From contig NZ_URFY01000021.1 of assembly GCF_900547205.1 (NCBI RefSeq), positions 1 through 64,000 of the forward strand: a stretch of DNA of 64,000 nucleotides, read 5' to 3'. The notes under the pieces were generated by a model, which was not told the origin of the DNA, ran no database searches, and saw only the letters and a program-made list of their open reading frames with translations. Below, one piece after another: positions 1 through 9,118 of this stretch; position 1 is the stretch's first letter; each line of letters opens with the position of its first letter. Source of the DNA: an uncultured Bacteroides sp. (GTDB lineage Bacteria > Bacteroidota > Bacteroidia > Bacteroidales > Bacteroidaceae). The translations under genes and the position numbers were made by a program.

Positions 1-54
1 GCACGGTGGTGTGAGAGGTCGAAACGGGAAATAATCCCGTTTCTCCTACTCGAT
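1..54 (+). mobile_element. 3' end of a group II intron (end of domain V plus domain VI), cut by the window edge
   Basis: The stretch GTGTGAGAGG (10-19) is followed by a stem GAAACGGGA (21-29), loop AATAA and TCCCGTTTC (35-43), closed by CCTACTC (45-51) pairing with GAG-AGG on the 5' side and leaving one unpaired A. That is the layout of group II intron domain VI, with a bulged branch-point A followed by the CTACTCGAT-type 3' terminus I know from bacterial introns. The first ten bases resemble the 3' strand of domain V. The maturase gene and the rest of the ribozyme would lie left of the window. The exact 3' splice site (about 53-55) is inferred. Confidence 0.6.
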
Positions 55-128
55 TTTAGGCACGAAAATGAATAAACTCAGCTATTAACCTCAATTATTA
101 TGGTATGAGCATATTTGTATGGTATTGC

Positions 129-2018
129 TCATAGACTTTCCTCTTTGATATACTGCATCAACTTTCTGTAGAAAGCGTGTTTTGCGAGTGTAGTCGCATC
201 CCCCAGAATAACGAGTTTCATTCGTGCACGGGTAATCGCTACATTCATTCGTCGCAAATCATTTAGAAAACCAATCTGTCCATCTTCATTAGCCCGCACG
301 AGGCTGATAAATACCACATCCCGTTCCTGCCCTTGAAAGCCATCCACGGTATTGACGGTAATAAGACCACGAAAAGGCCGTAAGAAACTGCTGCCTTTGA
401 TTTTACTTCTCAGATATTGTACTTGAGCTTTGTAAGGCGAGATAAGACCGAAATCAATTCTTTCATCTAAAATCCGTTGTTTGCCGATTCGGTTGATATA
501 CGCTTCCAGTTCCTGTAATAGTAAGTTGCCTTCCTGCTTATTGATGCGTCCGAAGCTTTCGCCCACAAATTCTTCATGAAATTCCATTTCTGAAGTATCA
601 ATCCAATTCATTGGAGAATCATAGTCGAGTATTCCCCGGAATCGAACTTCCGGTGCGGCTTCCAGTTCTCCGTGGTAGAACCATTCAGAAGGGAAACGCA
701 TGATAGCTTCGTGCATCCGGTACTGCACTTTGAGTAATGAAACGGCAGAAGGTTTCTGCTGAACCACTTTTTCCATCAGAGTCTTGTCCAGTCCGCCACG
801 GGCAGCTTCTATACATTTGATAGTAGGAGGAAGTTGGCAATGGTCGCCGGCAAGAATCACCCGGTCGGCTTTTCGGATAGCAATCCAGCAAGCGGCTTCA
901 AGAGCTTGGGCGGCTTCATCTATAAATAAGGTAGAGAAACGTCGTCCGTTGAGCAATCGGTGGTTGCTGCTCACTAACGTTGAAGCTATCACACGGGCAC
1001 TATCGAAAAGCTCTGCATTTATCAGTATTTCCAACTCTGTGCCCCGGTCGCGTAGACGACTCAGGCGACTGCGCATACCTTCTCGCTCATCATAGCTACC
1101 TCGGCGCATGCGACTGTTCATTTCGCGAATAGATTTGCGTATTCCCCAAAGTTCGGGATAGGCGGGATGGCTTTCAAACCGACGCTCGTAGGTAAAAGAT
1201 AACATTTTATCGTTCACCCGTGTAGGATTGCCGATGCGGAGCACAGGCACACCACGGTCTACCAGTTTCTCGCAAATCCAGTCGACGGCAGTATTGCTTT
1301 GCGCACAGACAAGCACTTGCGGCTCCCGATGCAACGTCTCATAAATAGCTTCGACAAGCGTTGTCGTTTTCCCCGTTCCCGGAGGTCCGTGCACGATGGA
1401 GACGTCTCGGGTGCAAAGCACTTTGTTGACAGCTGATTCCTGTGTACTGTTCAGCCATGGGAAACGGACAGGATACAGTTCACGGAATCCGGGCTTCTGC
1501 GTACCCAGTAACGTGTCGCGTAGCTCTGCCAGACGGTTACCTTTCGCGCTAATAGTGTCTTCCAATGCATCAAACATCGTCCGGTAAGACGTCTCGTCAA
1601 AATAAAGTTGCACGCCAAGTGAATCCTCCGCTTGCAGTACCAGCAAAGAGCCGGCATTGGGAAGCACAACCACCATTCGTTCGTCATCGGCGTAGCTGAC
1701 GGTGGCAATCACATTCAGATACCTCACCTTTCCATCAAACGACTGATGGAAAAAGCAGACGGGACGACCAAACTCAAAGGAATGCTCTATTTCTTTATTT
1801 TCGGTACGTGTAATATCTATTACAAGCTGATTCAGAGAATTGTAGTAACTTCGGCCAAGGGAGACAGGATACCAGCACAGACCGCGTTTCACTTTGCGGG
1901 CAACACCCATTGATTCGGTTTGTCGCTGAAATTCCTCCTTTTCATATTCGTACTCCATGCGTAGCAGGAGTTGTTGTTGCTGTAGGTCGACTATTGGGTT
2001 TTTCGGATTATTATTCAT
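129..2018 (-). CDS. Superfamily 1 helicase, UPF1/IGHMBP2-like (AAA_11/AAA_12)
   Basis: ATP-dependent nucleic-acid helicase of the UPF1-like SF1B group, probably cytosolic. Visible motifs are Walker A GPPGTGKTT (about residues 209-217), Walker B DEAAQA (about 366), GDHCQLPPT just after it, VDGFQGQERDVV (about 555) and NVAITRAR near the C terminus. The coiled-coil-rich insert between the RecA folds fits the family. I chose the start at 2018 (629 residues, MNNNPKN) rather than the longer option at 2081, because a perfect TAnnTTTG box (2027-2034) lies just upstream of 2018 and inside the longer version. It stands alone, divergent from acnA. Its substrate (DNA or RNA) cannot be told from sequence. 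Confidence 0.88.
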   Translation of the reverse strand: MNNNPKNPIVDLQQQQLLLRMEYEYEKEEFQRQTESMGVARKVKRGLCWYPVSLGRSYYNSLNQLVIDITRTENKEIEHSFEFGRPVCFFHQSFDGKVRYLNVIATVSYADDERMVVVLPNAGSLLVLQAEDSLGVQLYFDETSYRTMFDALEDTISAKGNRLAELRDTLLGTQKPGFRELYPVRFPWLNSTQESAVNKVLCTRDVSIVHGPPGTGKTTTLVEAIYETLHREPQVLVCAQSNTAVDWICEKLVDRGVPVLRIGNPTRVNDKMLSFTYERRFESHPAYPELWGIRKSIREMNSRMRRGSYDEREGMRSRLSRLRDRGTELEILINAELFDSARVIASTLVSSNHRLLNGRRFSTLFIDEAAQALEAACWIAIRKADRVILAGDHCQLPPTIKCIEAARGGLDKTLMEKVVQQKPSAVSLLKVQYRMHEAIMRFPSEWFYHGELEAAPEVRFRGILDYDSPMNWIDTSEMEFHEEFVGESFGRINKQEGNLLLQELEAYINRIGKQRILDERIDFGLISPYKAQVQYLRSKIKGSSFLRPFRGLITVNTVDGFQGQERDVVFISLVRANEDGQIGFLNDLRRMNVAITRARMKLVILGDATTLAKHAFYRKLMQYIKEESL

Positions 2019-2026
2019 AATAAGTG

Positions 2027-2034
2027 CAAAGGTA
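2027..2034 (-). promoter_or_regulatory. -7 promoter box of the helicase gene
   Basis: Minus strand reads TACCTTTG, a perfect match to the Bacteroides TAnnTTTG box, 9 bases before the chosen start. A perfect palindrome, TTCTCCC-TG-GGGAGAA (2042-2057), lies just upstream where the -33 region is expected and could be an operator. Confidence 0.6.
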
Positions 2035-2135
2035 ACAAATCTTCTCCCTGGGGAGAAAATATATTTCATTTTGTTAAACATTACTCGAACGCCGTTCGTT
2101 ATTTTTATAGATAGACTAATAAAATAAAAAGTAAT

Positions 2136-4391
2136 ATGGTATATGATGTGACTATGTTAGAGGCTTTCTACACCGCCTATAAAGGGAAAGTAGAGCACGC
2201 ACGGGCAATATTGAAGCGCCCTTTGACGTTAGCCGAGAAGATTTTGTATGCTCATCTGTATGATGCAGCCGATGTGAAAGACTACAAACGTGGAGAAGAC
2301 TACGTTAATTTCCGCCCCGACCGGGTAGCTATGCAGGATGCCACTGCACAGATGGCCTTACTCCAATTTATGAATGCTGGCAAAGAACAGGCAGCCGTGC
2401 CCTCCACGGTGCATTGCGACCATTTGATACAAGCCAACAAAGGCGCCAAAGAAGATCTTGCTACAGCCACCACAACCAACAAAGAAGTATACGATTTCCT
2501 CCGCGATGTGTCTTCCCGATACGGCATCGGTTTTTGGCAACCGGGTGCAGGCATCATCCATCAGGTGGTGCTCGAAAACTATGCTTTCCCCGGTGGAATG
2601 ATGGTAGGAACCGACTCTCACACCCCTAATGCCGGCGGACTGGGAATGGTAGCCATCGGCGTGGGCGGTGCTGATGCCGTAGACGTAATGACAGGCATGG
2701 AATGGGAACTGAAAATGCCGAAATTAATCGGTGTCCGTCTGGTGGGAAAGCTCAGCGGCTGGACCTCTCCCAAAGATGTAATCCTGAAACTGGCAGGCAT
2801 ACTCACCGTGAAAGGAGGAACGAATGCCATCATCGAATATTTCGGTCCCGGCGCCGAATCACTCTCCGCCACCGGAAAGGCAACCATCTGCAACATGGGA
2901 GCTGAAGTAGGAGCAACCACCTCGCTGTTCCCCTTCGACGGGCGCATGGCTGCTTATCTGCGGGCTACCGGAAGAGATAGGGTTGTCGAACTGGCAGAAT
3001 CCGTAGATGGTGAACTTCGGGCAGACGACGAGGTGGTCGATGATCCCGCAAAATATTACGACCGTGTGATTGAAATCGACTTAAATATGCTCGAACCTTA
3101 TATAAACGGACCTTTCACCCCCGACGCCGCCACACCTATCTCTGAATTTGCAGAAAAGGTGCTATTGAACGGCTACCCCCGCAAGATGGAAGTGGGACTG
3201 ATTGGCTCGTGTACCAACTCTTCTTATCAAGACCTGAGCCGTGCAGCTTCTCTGGCAAAGCAAGTGGCCGAAAAGAACCTGAGCGTAGCTGCTCCGCTGA
3301 TAGTGAATCCGGGTTCGGAACAGATTCGTGCCACGGCCCAACGCGACGGAATGATTGGCGCATTCGAGCAAATAGGAGCCACCATCATGGCAAACGCCTG
3401 CGGTCCCTGCATCGGGCAATGGAAACGCCATACGGACGACCCGACACGGAAAAACTCCATCGTCACCTCCTTCAACCGTAATTTCGCCAAACGTGCGGAT
3501 GGCAATCCGAATACGTATGCCTTTGTGGCTTCTCCCGAAATCACGATGGCACTTACCATCGCCGGCGATCTCTGCTTCAACCCGTTGAAAGACCGACTGG
3601 TGAACCATGACGGCGAGAAAGTGAAACTCTCCGAACCCATTGGCGATGAACTCCCGCTCAGAGGGTTTGCGCAAGGAGACGAAGGCTATGTTGCTCCGGG
3701 CGGAGCGAATACGGAAATCAAAGTAAAACCGGATTCCCAACGCCTCCAACTGTTGGCTCCTTTCCCCGCTTGGGACGGTAGCGACCTGCTGAATATGCCT
3801 TTATTAATTAAAGCACAAGGCAAGTGCACCACCGACCATATCTCGATGGCTGGTCCGTGGCTTCGCTTCCGCGGTCATCTGGAGAATATCTCCGACAATA
3901 TGCTCATGGGTGCCGTCAGTGCCTTCAATGGCGAGACGAACAAAGTGTGGAACCGCTTAACAAATACCTACGGAACCGTTTCCGGCACGGCGAAGATATA
4001 TAAATCCGAAGGTATCCCGTCTATTGTTGTTGCCGAAGATAACTACGGCGAAGGCTCCAGCCGCGAACACGCAGCGATGGAACCGCGTTTCCTAAATGTC
4101 CGTGTCATCCTGGCCAAGAGCTTTGCGCGCATCCACGAAACGAACTTGAAGAAGCAGGGAATGCTTGCCCTTACTTTCGTTGACAAAGCAGATTATGATA
4201 AGATACAAGAACATGATGTACTTTCTGTCACCGGACTAGTTGACTTTGCACCGGGGCGCAATCTGACTGTCGTTCTCCATCACGAAGACGGCACGAAAGA
4301 AAGCTTTGAAGTGCAGCATACATATAATCTTCAGCAGATTGAATGGTTCCGTGCCGGCTCTGCCCTGAATAATAATTCTTCAATGTGCTAA
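2136..4391 (+). CDS. acnA: Aconitate hydratase, mitochondrial type
   Basis: Converts citrate to isocitrate through a [4Fe-4S] cluster in the oxidative branch of the TCA cycle. The cluster ligands are visible as Cys359 (in GSCTNSSYQDL) and Cys422/Cys425 (in ANACGPCIGQW). The order of the large three-domain part and the C-terminal swivel domain (around EDNYGEGSSREHAAMEPRF) and the 751-residue length fit the mitochondrial-type branch rather than the longer bacterial AcnA/IRP or AcnB types. It leads icd and gltA on the same strand. The last codons (S-S-M-C-stop) lie in an intergenic repeat: CAATGTGCTAA at 4381-4391 is the first arm of the repeat at 4381-4492, so the C terminus has probably been reshaped by it. 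Confidence 0.95.
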   Translation: MVYDVTMLEAFYTAYKGKVEHARAILKRPLTLAEKILYAHLYDAADVKDYKRGEDYVNFRPDRVAMQDATAQMALLQFMNAGKEQAAVPSTVHCDHLIQANKGAKEDLATATTTNKEVYDFLRDVSSRYGIGFWQPGAGIIHQVVLENYAFPGGMMVGTDSHTPNAGGLGMVAIGVGGADAVDVMTGMEWELKMPKLIGVRLVGKLSGWTSPKDVILKLAGILTVKGGTNAIIEYFGPGAESLSATGKATICNMGAEVGATTSLFPFDGRMAAYLRATGRDRVVELAESVDGELRADDEVVDDPAKYYDRVIEIDLNMLEPYINGPFTPDAATPISEFAEKVLLNGYPRKMEVGLIGSCTNSSYQDLSRAASLAKQVAEKNLSVAAPLIVNPGSEQIRATAQRDGMIGAFEQIGATIMANACGPCIGQWKRHTDDPTRKNSIVTSFNRNFAKRADGNPNTYAFVASPEITMALTIAGDLCFNPLKDRLVNHDGEKVKLSEPIGDELPLRGFAQGDEGYVAPGGANTEIKVKPDSQRLQLLAPFPAWDGSDLLNMPLLIKAQGKCTTDHISMAGPWLRFRGHLENISDNMLMGAVSAFNGETNKVWNRLTNTYGTVSGTAKIYKSEGIPSIVVAEDNYGEGSSREHAAMEPRFLNVRVILAKSFARIHETNLKKQGMLALTFVDKADYDKIQEHDVLSVTGLVDFAPGRNLTVVLHHEDGTKESFEVQHTYNLQQIEWFRAGSALNNNSSMC

Positions 4392-4492
4392 TCTGCCAAT
4401 ATGCCAATGGAAGAATGATTGAATAGAATAATTAATTAATTAAAAAGAAATACGTGCGCAGCCAATTAGCATATTAGCACATTGGCACATTG
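4381..4492. repeat. Octamer-armed inverted repeat, copy D (degenerate centre)
   Basis: Left arm CAATGTGCTAATCTGCCAAT and following bases (4381-4408), right arm starting ATTAGCATATTAGCACATTG (4465-4492). The right arm is four octamers of the form (A/G)GCA(C/T)ATT, the last slightly altered. The centre keeps only ACGTGCGCAGCC of the conserved loop seen in the three other copies and has an AT-rich insert. It fills most of the 115-base acnA-icd gap and overlaps the aconitase stop codon. Confidence 0.7.
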
Positions 4493-4506
4493 CCACATTA
4501 CTAATT

Positions 4507-5697
4507 ATGAGTAAAATAACCATGCTAAAAGATGGTACGCTGTCAGTGCCCAATGTGGCTACCGTACCTTATATTACAGGAGATGGAGTAGGAGTGGAAG
4601 TGACTCCATCGATGCAAGCTGTAGTAGATGCAGCCGTTCAGAAAGCCTATGGTGGTAAACGTCGCATCGAGTGGAAAGAAGTGCTGGCGGGAGAACGTGC
4701 TTTCAATGAAACAGGTTCTTGGTTGCCGGATGAAACGATGAACACTCTTCAAGAATATCTGATTGGAATCAAAGGTCCGCTGACAACACCTGTCGGTGGC
4801 GGAATCCGTTCGCTGAACGTAGCATTACGCCAGACGCTCGATCTTTATGTCTGCCTTCGTCCCATTCGTTGGTATCAGGGCGTGCAGTCGCCGGTGAAAG
4901 CACCGGAAAAGGTGGATATGTGCGTGTTCCGTGAGAATACGGAAGATATATATGCAGGCATCGAGTGGGAAGCAGGCACTCCGGAAGCAGAGAAGTTCTA
5001 CAAATTCCTGAAAGACGAAATGGGAGTGACGAAAGTTCGTTTCCCCGAAACATCCTCTTTTGGTGTAAAACCGGTTTCCCGTGAAGGTACGGAGCGTCTT
5101 GTACGTGCTGCCTGTCAGTTTGCACTCGACCATCATCTGCCGTCGGTGACTCTGGTACACAAAGGAAATATCATGAAGTTCACCGAAGGTGGCTTCAAGA
5201 AATGGGGATACGAGCTGGCGCAACGCGAGTTTGGCGATGCATTGGCGGACGGCAGACTGGTGATAAAAGATTGCATTGCAGATGCATTCCTTCAGAATAC
5301 GCTTTTGATTCCCGAAGAATATTCCGTGATAGCTACACTGAATCTGAACGGCGACTATATTTCCGACCAGTTGGCGGCAATGGTGGGTGGCATAGGCATT
5401 GCACCCGGAGCGAATATAAACTACAATACAGGCCATGCCATCTTCGAAGCCACTCACGGAACGGCTCCCAACATAGCAGGCAAAGATGTGGTAAATCCTT
5501 GTTCTATCATACTCTCGGCAGTGATGATGCTCCAATACCTGGGTTGGAAAGAAGCAGCTACCCTTATCGAGAATGCCCTCGAACAAAGTTTCCTTGAAGC
5601 GCGTGCTACGCACGATTTAGCTCGTTTCATGCCAGACGGAGTCTCCCTTTCCACTTCCGCTTTCACCCGTGAAATCGTGGAAAGAATTGAAAAGTAA
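4507..5697 (+). CDS. icd: Isocitrate dehydrogenase, NADP-dependent (type I)
   Basis: Oxidatively decarboxylates isocitrate to 2-oxoglutarate in the cytosol, mainly to supply glutamate carbon in an anaerobe. At 396 residues it has the length and order of the E. coli-like type I family: GDGVGVEVTP near the N terminus, the substrate-site loop GGGIRSLNVALRQ (about residues 98-110), VFRENTEDIYAGIEWE, the KGNIMKFTEG lysine region, and the nucleotide-binding segment with ATHGTAPNIAGKDVVNP near the C terminus. It follows acnA after a repeat element and precedes gltA by 28 bases, so an icd-gltA transcript is likely. Cofactor choice is inferred from the family. Confidence 0.95.
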   Translation: MSKITMLKDGTLSVPNVATVPYITGDGVGVEVTPSMQAVVDAAVQKAYGGKRRIEWKEVLAGERAFNETGSWLPDETMNTLQEYLIGIKGPLTTPVGGGIRSLNVALRQTLDLYVCLRPIRWYQGVQSPVKAPEKVDMCVFRENTEDIYAGIEWEAGTPEAEKFYKFLKDEMGVTKVRFPETSSFGVKPVSREGTERLVRAACQFALDHHLPSVTLVHKGNIMKFTEGGFKKWGYELAQREFGDALADGRLVIKDCIADAFLQNTLLIPEEYSVIATLNLNGDYISDQLAAMVGGIGIAPGANINYNTGHAIFEATHGTAPNIAGKDVVNPCSIILSAVMMLQYLGWKEAATLIENALEQSFLEARATHDLARFMPDGVSLSTSAFTREIVERIEK

Positions 5698-5725
5698 AAA
5701 GTAACAAATAAAAAATGAAGAAAAA

Positions 5726-7069
5726 ATGAAGAAAGAGTACCTTATTTACAAGCTCTCCGAGGAGATGAAAGAAGCTACCCGTATTGATACGGAATTGTTC
5801 CCCAAGTTTGACGTGAAGCGCGGACTGCGTAATGAAGACGGCACAGGTGTATTGGTTGGTCTGACGAAGATTGGTAATGTAGTGGGCTACGAACGCATTC
5901 CGGGTGGTGGACTGAAACCCATCCCGGGCAAATTGTTCTATCGCGGCTATGATGTGGAAGATATCTCACACGCCATTATCCGGGAGAAACGTTTCGGCTT
6001 TGAAGAGGTAGCATTCCTGCTGCTTTCCGGTCGTCTGCCCAATAAGGAAGAACTCAATTCTTTCAGTGAACTGATTAACGACAATATGCCGCTGGAGCAG
6101 AAAACGAAGATGAATATTATTGAGCTGGAAGGAAACAACATCATGAATATTCTTTCGCGCAGCGTACTCGAAATGTATCGTTTCGACCCGAATGCGGACG
6201 ACACTTCGCGCGATAACCTTATGCGCCAGAGCATCGACCTTATTTCGAAGTTCCCCACGATTATTGCTTACGCATTCAATATGCTCCGTCACGCCACCCA
6301 CGGTCGTTCTTTGCATATCCGCCATCCGCAGGAGAATCTTTCCATTGCCGAAAACTTTCTGTATATGTTGAAAAAAGATTATACAGAACTGGATGCACGC
6401 ACGCTCGACCTGTTACTGATTCTTCAGGCTGAACACGGTGGCGGTAACAACTCTACCTTCACCGTTCGCGTCACTTCTTCCACCGGAACGGATACTTATT
6501 CCGCCATCGCCGCAGGTATCGGTTCGCTGAAAGGTCCGCTTCACGGAGGTGCAAATATACAGGTTGCCGATATGTTCCACCACCTTCAGGAGAACATCAA
6601 AGACTGGACAAGCGTAGACGAAATAGATACCTACTTCACCCGTATGCTGAACAAGGAAGTGTATAACAAAACCGGATTGATTTACGGAATCGGCCACGCT
6701 GTTTACACCATCTCCGACCCGCGTGCCATCTTGCTGAAAGAACTTGCCCGCGACTTGGCTCATGAAAAAGGCAAAGAAAAGGAATTTGACTTCCTCGAAC
6801 TGCTTGAAGAACGTGCCATCGCTACCTTCGGACGCGTGAAGAACAACGGAAAGACGGTATCCAGTAATATTGACTTCTACTCAGGCTTCGTGTACGAAAT
6901 GATTGGTTTACCACAGGAGATTTTCACTCCGTTGTTTGCCATGGCGCGTATCGTAGGCTGGTGTGCGCACCGCAATGAAGAATTGAACTTCGACGGCAAA
7001 CGCATCATCCGTCCGGCTTATAAGAATGTGCTTGATGATTTGGCTTATATCCCAATCAAAAAACGCTGA
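5726..7069 (+). CDS. gltA: Citrate synthase
   Basis: Condenses oxaloacetate and acetyl-CoA to citrate. The catalytic triad is visible: His273 in LHGGAN, His324 in GIGHAVYTISDPRA and Asp383 in NIDFYSGFVYEMIGLP. The length of 447 residues and the N-terminal extension before the core fold fit the Bacteroidales citrate synthases. A 2-methylcitrate synthase role cannot be fully excluded, but the acnA-icd neighbours argue for citrate. A short out-of-frame ATG at 5715 runs into a stop after four codons and is not a rival start. The gene ends the three-gene TCA group and is followed by a strong stem-loop at 7101-7142. Confidence 0.93.
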   Translation: MKKEYLIYKLSEEMKEATRIDTELFPKFDVKRGLRNEDGTGVLVGLTKIGNVVGYERIPGGGLKPIPGKLFYRGYDVEDISHAIIREKRFGFEEVAFLLLSGRLPNKEELNSFSELINDNMPLEQKTKMNIIELEGNNIMNILSRSVLEMYRFDPNADDTSRDNLMRQSIDLISKFPTIIAYAFNMLRHATHGRSLHIRHPQENLSIAENFLYMLKKDYTELDARTLDLLLILQAEHGGGNNSTFTVRVTSSTGTDTYSAIAAGIGSLKGPLHGGANIQVADMFHHLQENIKDWTSVDEIDTYFTRMLNKEVYNKTGLIYGIGHAVYTISDPRAILLKELARDLAHEKGKEKEFDFLELLEERAIATFGRVKNNGKTVSSNIDFYSGFVYEMIGLPQEIFTPLFAMARIVGWCAHRNEELNFDGKRIIRPAYKNVLDDLAYIPIKKR

Positions 7070-7100
7070 TAAGGACAAATCCTTTTTCTATATATAAAGT

Positions 7101-7142
7101 ACTCCCCGAACAAAGATTGTATATCAACTTTGTACGGGGAGT
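7101..7142. terminator. Bidirectional stem-loop between gltA and cbiJ-cbiD
   Basis: Arms ACTCCCCG/CGGGGAGT, extended inward by ACAAAG/CTTTGT across one A-A mismatch, sit between two converging genes. There is no long T-run directly after the stem, so terminator function is inferred from place and strength. Confidence 0.55.
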
Positions 7143-7282
7143 TGTAATATTCAGTCCTACTATATGCAGGTTGTTGTTTCGGCACAGTCTGTAAGCATAA
7201 TCGTCTTCCCGAGCTACGCAGTGGATATTCTTCAAGGGGAGGGGAAACGTATAGATTTGGTTCATATCCGTATGATTTTGTA

Positions 7283-9118
7283 TTAAAACTGTCCTACACA
7301 ACATTGATACGGAATCTCTCCTTCCTCATTAATAAGCAAAATACTAAGTTCGCCTTTCGGGAAGAGCGGCTGACAATGGATAAGGCATAAGTGCACTAAT
7401 CTGTTGAATAGAGCATCTTTATCGTGTCGGCTTTCAATATTCCATAATTCTCTGGCAAGTGTCATGCCATCAATCAAATATAATGTTTCGTGGGAGCATC
7501 CAGCCTGTTGAGTAACCTCTTTCAGAAACTCCTTATTCATCACTACTTTTTTACTATGAGTATCCAGATGCCCTTCGGCAAGTTTCACCGCTTTCCCAAT
7601 CATAATCCCCATACTGACTTTACTGAATCCTACTTCAGAAGCAATCTTCAAAGTCTCGCCGATAAAGTTGCCATAGTGAACAAACGCTTGCGAAGGGAAA
7701 CTGGGGTAGATACTCTTCACAAACTTTTCGCTTTTGGCTCCGGAGTTGATAACTAGCCGCTCTGCACCTATTGCCCGGGCCACTTCCACTTCCTTTCGGA
7801 TGGCATCTACAAAGGCTTCCGAAGAAAACGGCTTTACTATGCCCGACGTTCCGATGATAGAAATACCTCCGATGATTCCCAGTTTAGGGTTGAACGTTTT
7901 TTGAGCTAACACTTCCCCGTCGGGGACGCTGATTGTTACATCTAACCCGCCATCATAAATAAAAGATAATTCGTTGGTTATCATATTTCTGGGAGTCTGA
8001 TTGATGGCTGGTCCGCCGATGGGTAATCCCAATCCGGGAAGAGTTACTTTGCCCACCCCTTTCCCTTGCAGGAAACGGATACCTTCATGGTCGGCTAAAG
8101 AAACGGTTGCTACAATTTCATGACCGTGCGTCACGTCGGGGTCGTCTCCCGCATCTTTGATGACGGAAGCAGTGGCGGTATGTTCATCTATCTTTTCAAC
8201 TCGGTGGATAGGGATAGAAATCTTTTCCCCATCAGGCAATGTCACTTCCACTTTAACCTCGCCTTCTTCTTTCACTTCCTCCTCCCACCATTCTTCAACG
8301 AGAGCGAGCAATGCGACTTTGGCGGCAGCAGTAGCGCAAGTTCCGGTAGTGAAGCCGCTCCGTAGCGGATAGAAGTCGGGGACATATTGTTCGATGGCCC
8401 GTCGCACCCCGTGCTTGCCTGTCACTGTGATGAAACTTTCCGGCAGGGGCGGACGGCGCACTACATATACTTTAATTCCATTGTTCAAGGCAGCCTCCAT
8501 CTTCTCGATAAATCCGCCGGACGTACCGCTTTCTTTGGTGATGATAGCTTGCGGAGCAATCTCTTTAAGAACGGCAACCTCGTCCTCTCCCGGTTGGTAG
8601 TAAATCAGTTTCTCTTTAGGAAATCCCGCACGAATGGCAATATCTACAGACTCCGCCCGGTCCAACACCCGAAAGATGCAATCGTGTTTCCGCCAGAAAC
8701 CTTCCAGCTTGGCGATGGTTTGAGTCCCCGTCAGGGCTAATAACTTCTCAATCCCATCCCGATTCATTCTATTGGTAGCATCCGTGAAATCATCGCACAG
8801 TTCGACGTCTTTTGATAACGGTGGATAAATACGTTCGAGACGAACGACACGGATACCCAACTCTTCCGAAGCCTGAAAGATATTCTCATGGAGCTGCTGG
8901 GCAAACGGATGCGCAGCATCTACCATCAACCGGATGGCGTGCTCACGGCAGAAGGAGACAATATCGTCCTTTTCCAGCGCACCGGTGATTCTCGTCATAT
9001 TCCTGCACGTCACTTCCTGAAGTGCTCCACGTGTGGAATAAAAGAACGGTTGCCCTGCTTCATCGGCAGTTTCGGCAGCGATGCGTCCTTCCGTTGTTCC
9101 TCCGAAAATCAGTATCAT
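7283..9118 (-). CDS. cbiJ-cbiD: Fused cobalt-precorrin-6A reductase / cobalt-precorrin-5B C1-methyltransferase
   Basis: Two steps of anaerobic corrin-ring synthesis in one 611-residue chain. Residues 1 to about 245 are CbiJ/CobK: the Rossmann-like start MILIFGGTTEGR and the segment VDAAHPFAQQLHENI are typical. From about residue 250, YPLRSGFTTGTCATAAAKVAL opens CbiD, with GKGVGKVTLPGLGLPIGGPAINQTPR and the later SMGIMIGKAVKLA. The start ATG overlaps the TGA of the upstream cbiG-cbiF gene by four bases (9115-9118), so translation is probably coupled. The final residues YQCCVGQF carry two adjacent cysteines, a small oddity. Order of domains and overlap are seen; the reactions come from the families. 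Confidence 0.93.
   Translation of the reverse strand: MILIFGGTTEGRIAAETADEAGQPFFYSTRGALQEVTCRNMTRITGALEKDDIVSFCREHAIRLMVDAAHPFAQQLHENIFQASEELGIRVVRLERIYPPLSKDVELCDDFTDATNRMNRDGIEKLLALTGTQTIAKLEGFWRKHDCIFRVLDRAESVDIAIRAGFPKEKLIYYQPGEDEVAVLKEIAPQAIITKESGTSGGFIEKMEAALNNGIKVYVVRRPPLPESFITVTGKHGVRRAIEQYVPDFYPLRSGFTTGTCATAAAKVALLALVEEWWEEEVKEEGEVKVEVTLPDGEKISIPIHRVEKIDEHTATASVIKDAGDDPDVTHGHEIVATVSLADHEGIRFLQGKGVGKVTLPGLGLPIGGPAINQTPRNMITNELSFIYDGGLDVTISVPDGEVLAQKTFNPKLGIIGGISIIGTSGIVKPFSSEAFVDAIRKEVEVARAIGAERLVINSGAKSEKFVKSIYPSFPSQAFVHYGNFIGETLKIASEVGFSKVSMGIMIGKAVKLAEGHLDTHSKKVVMNKEFLKEVTQQAGCSHETLYLIDGMTLARELWNIESRHDKDALFNRLVHLCLIHCQPLFPKGELSILLINEEGEIPYQCCVGQF

Noticed and set aside
2088..2101. 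Small palindrome CGAACG-C-CGTTCG followed by a T-rich stretch before acnA
   Set aside because: The stem is only six bases and would end transcription just before acnA; I see no reason to call it a terminator or attenuator.
7056..7304. A minus-strand reading frame of 82 codons between gltA and cbiJ-cbiD
   Set aside because: It covers the stem-loop at 7101-7142 and parts of both neighbours, has no recognisable domain and no promoter box. Most likely non-coding.
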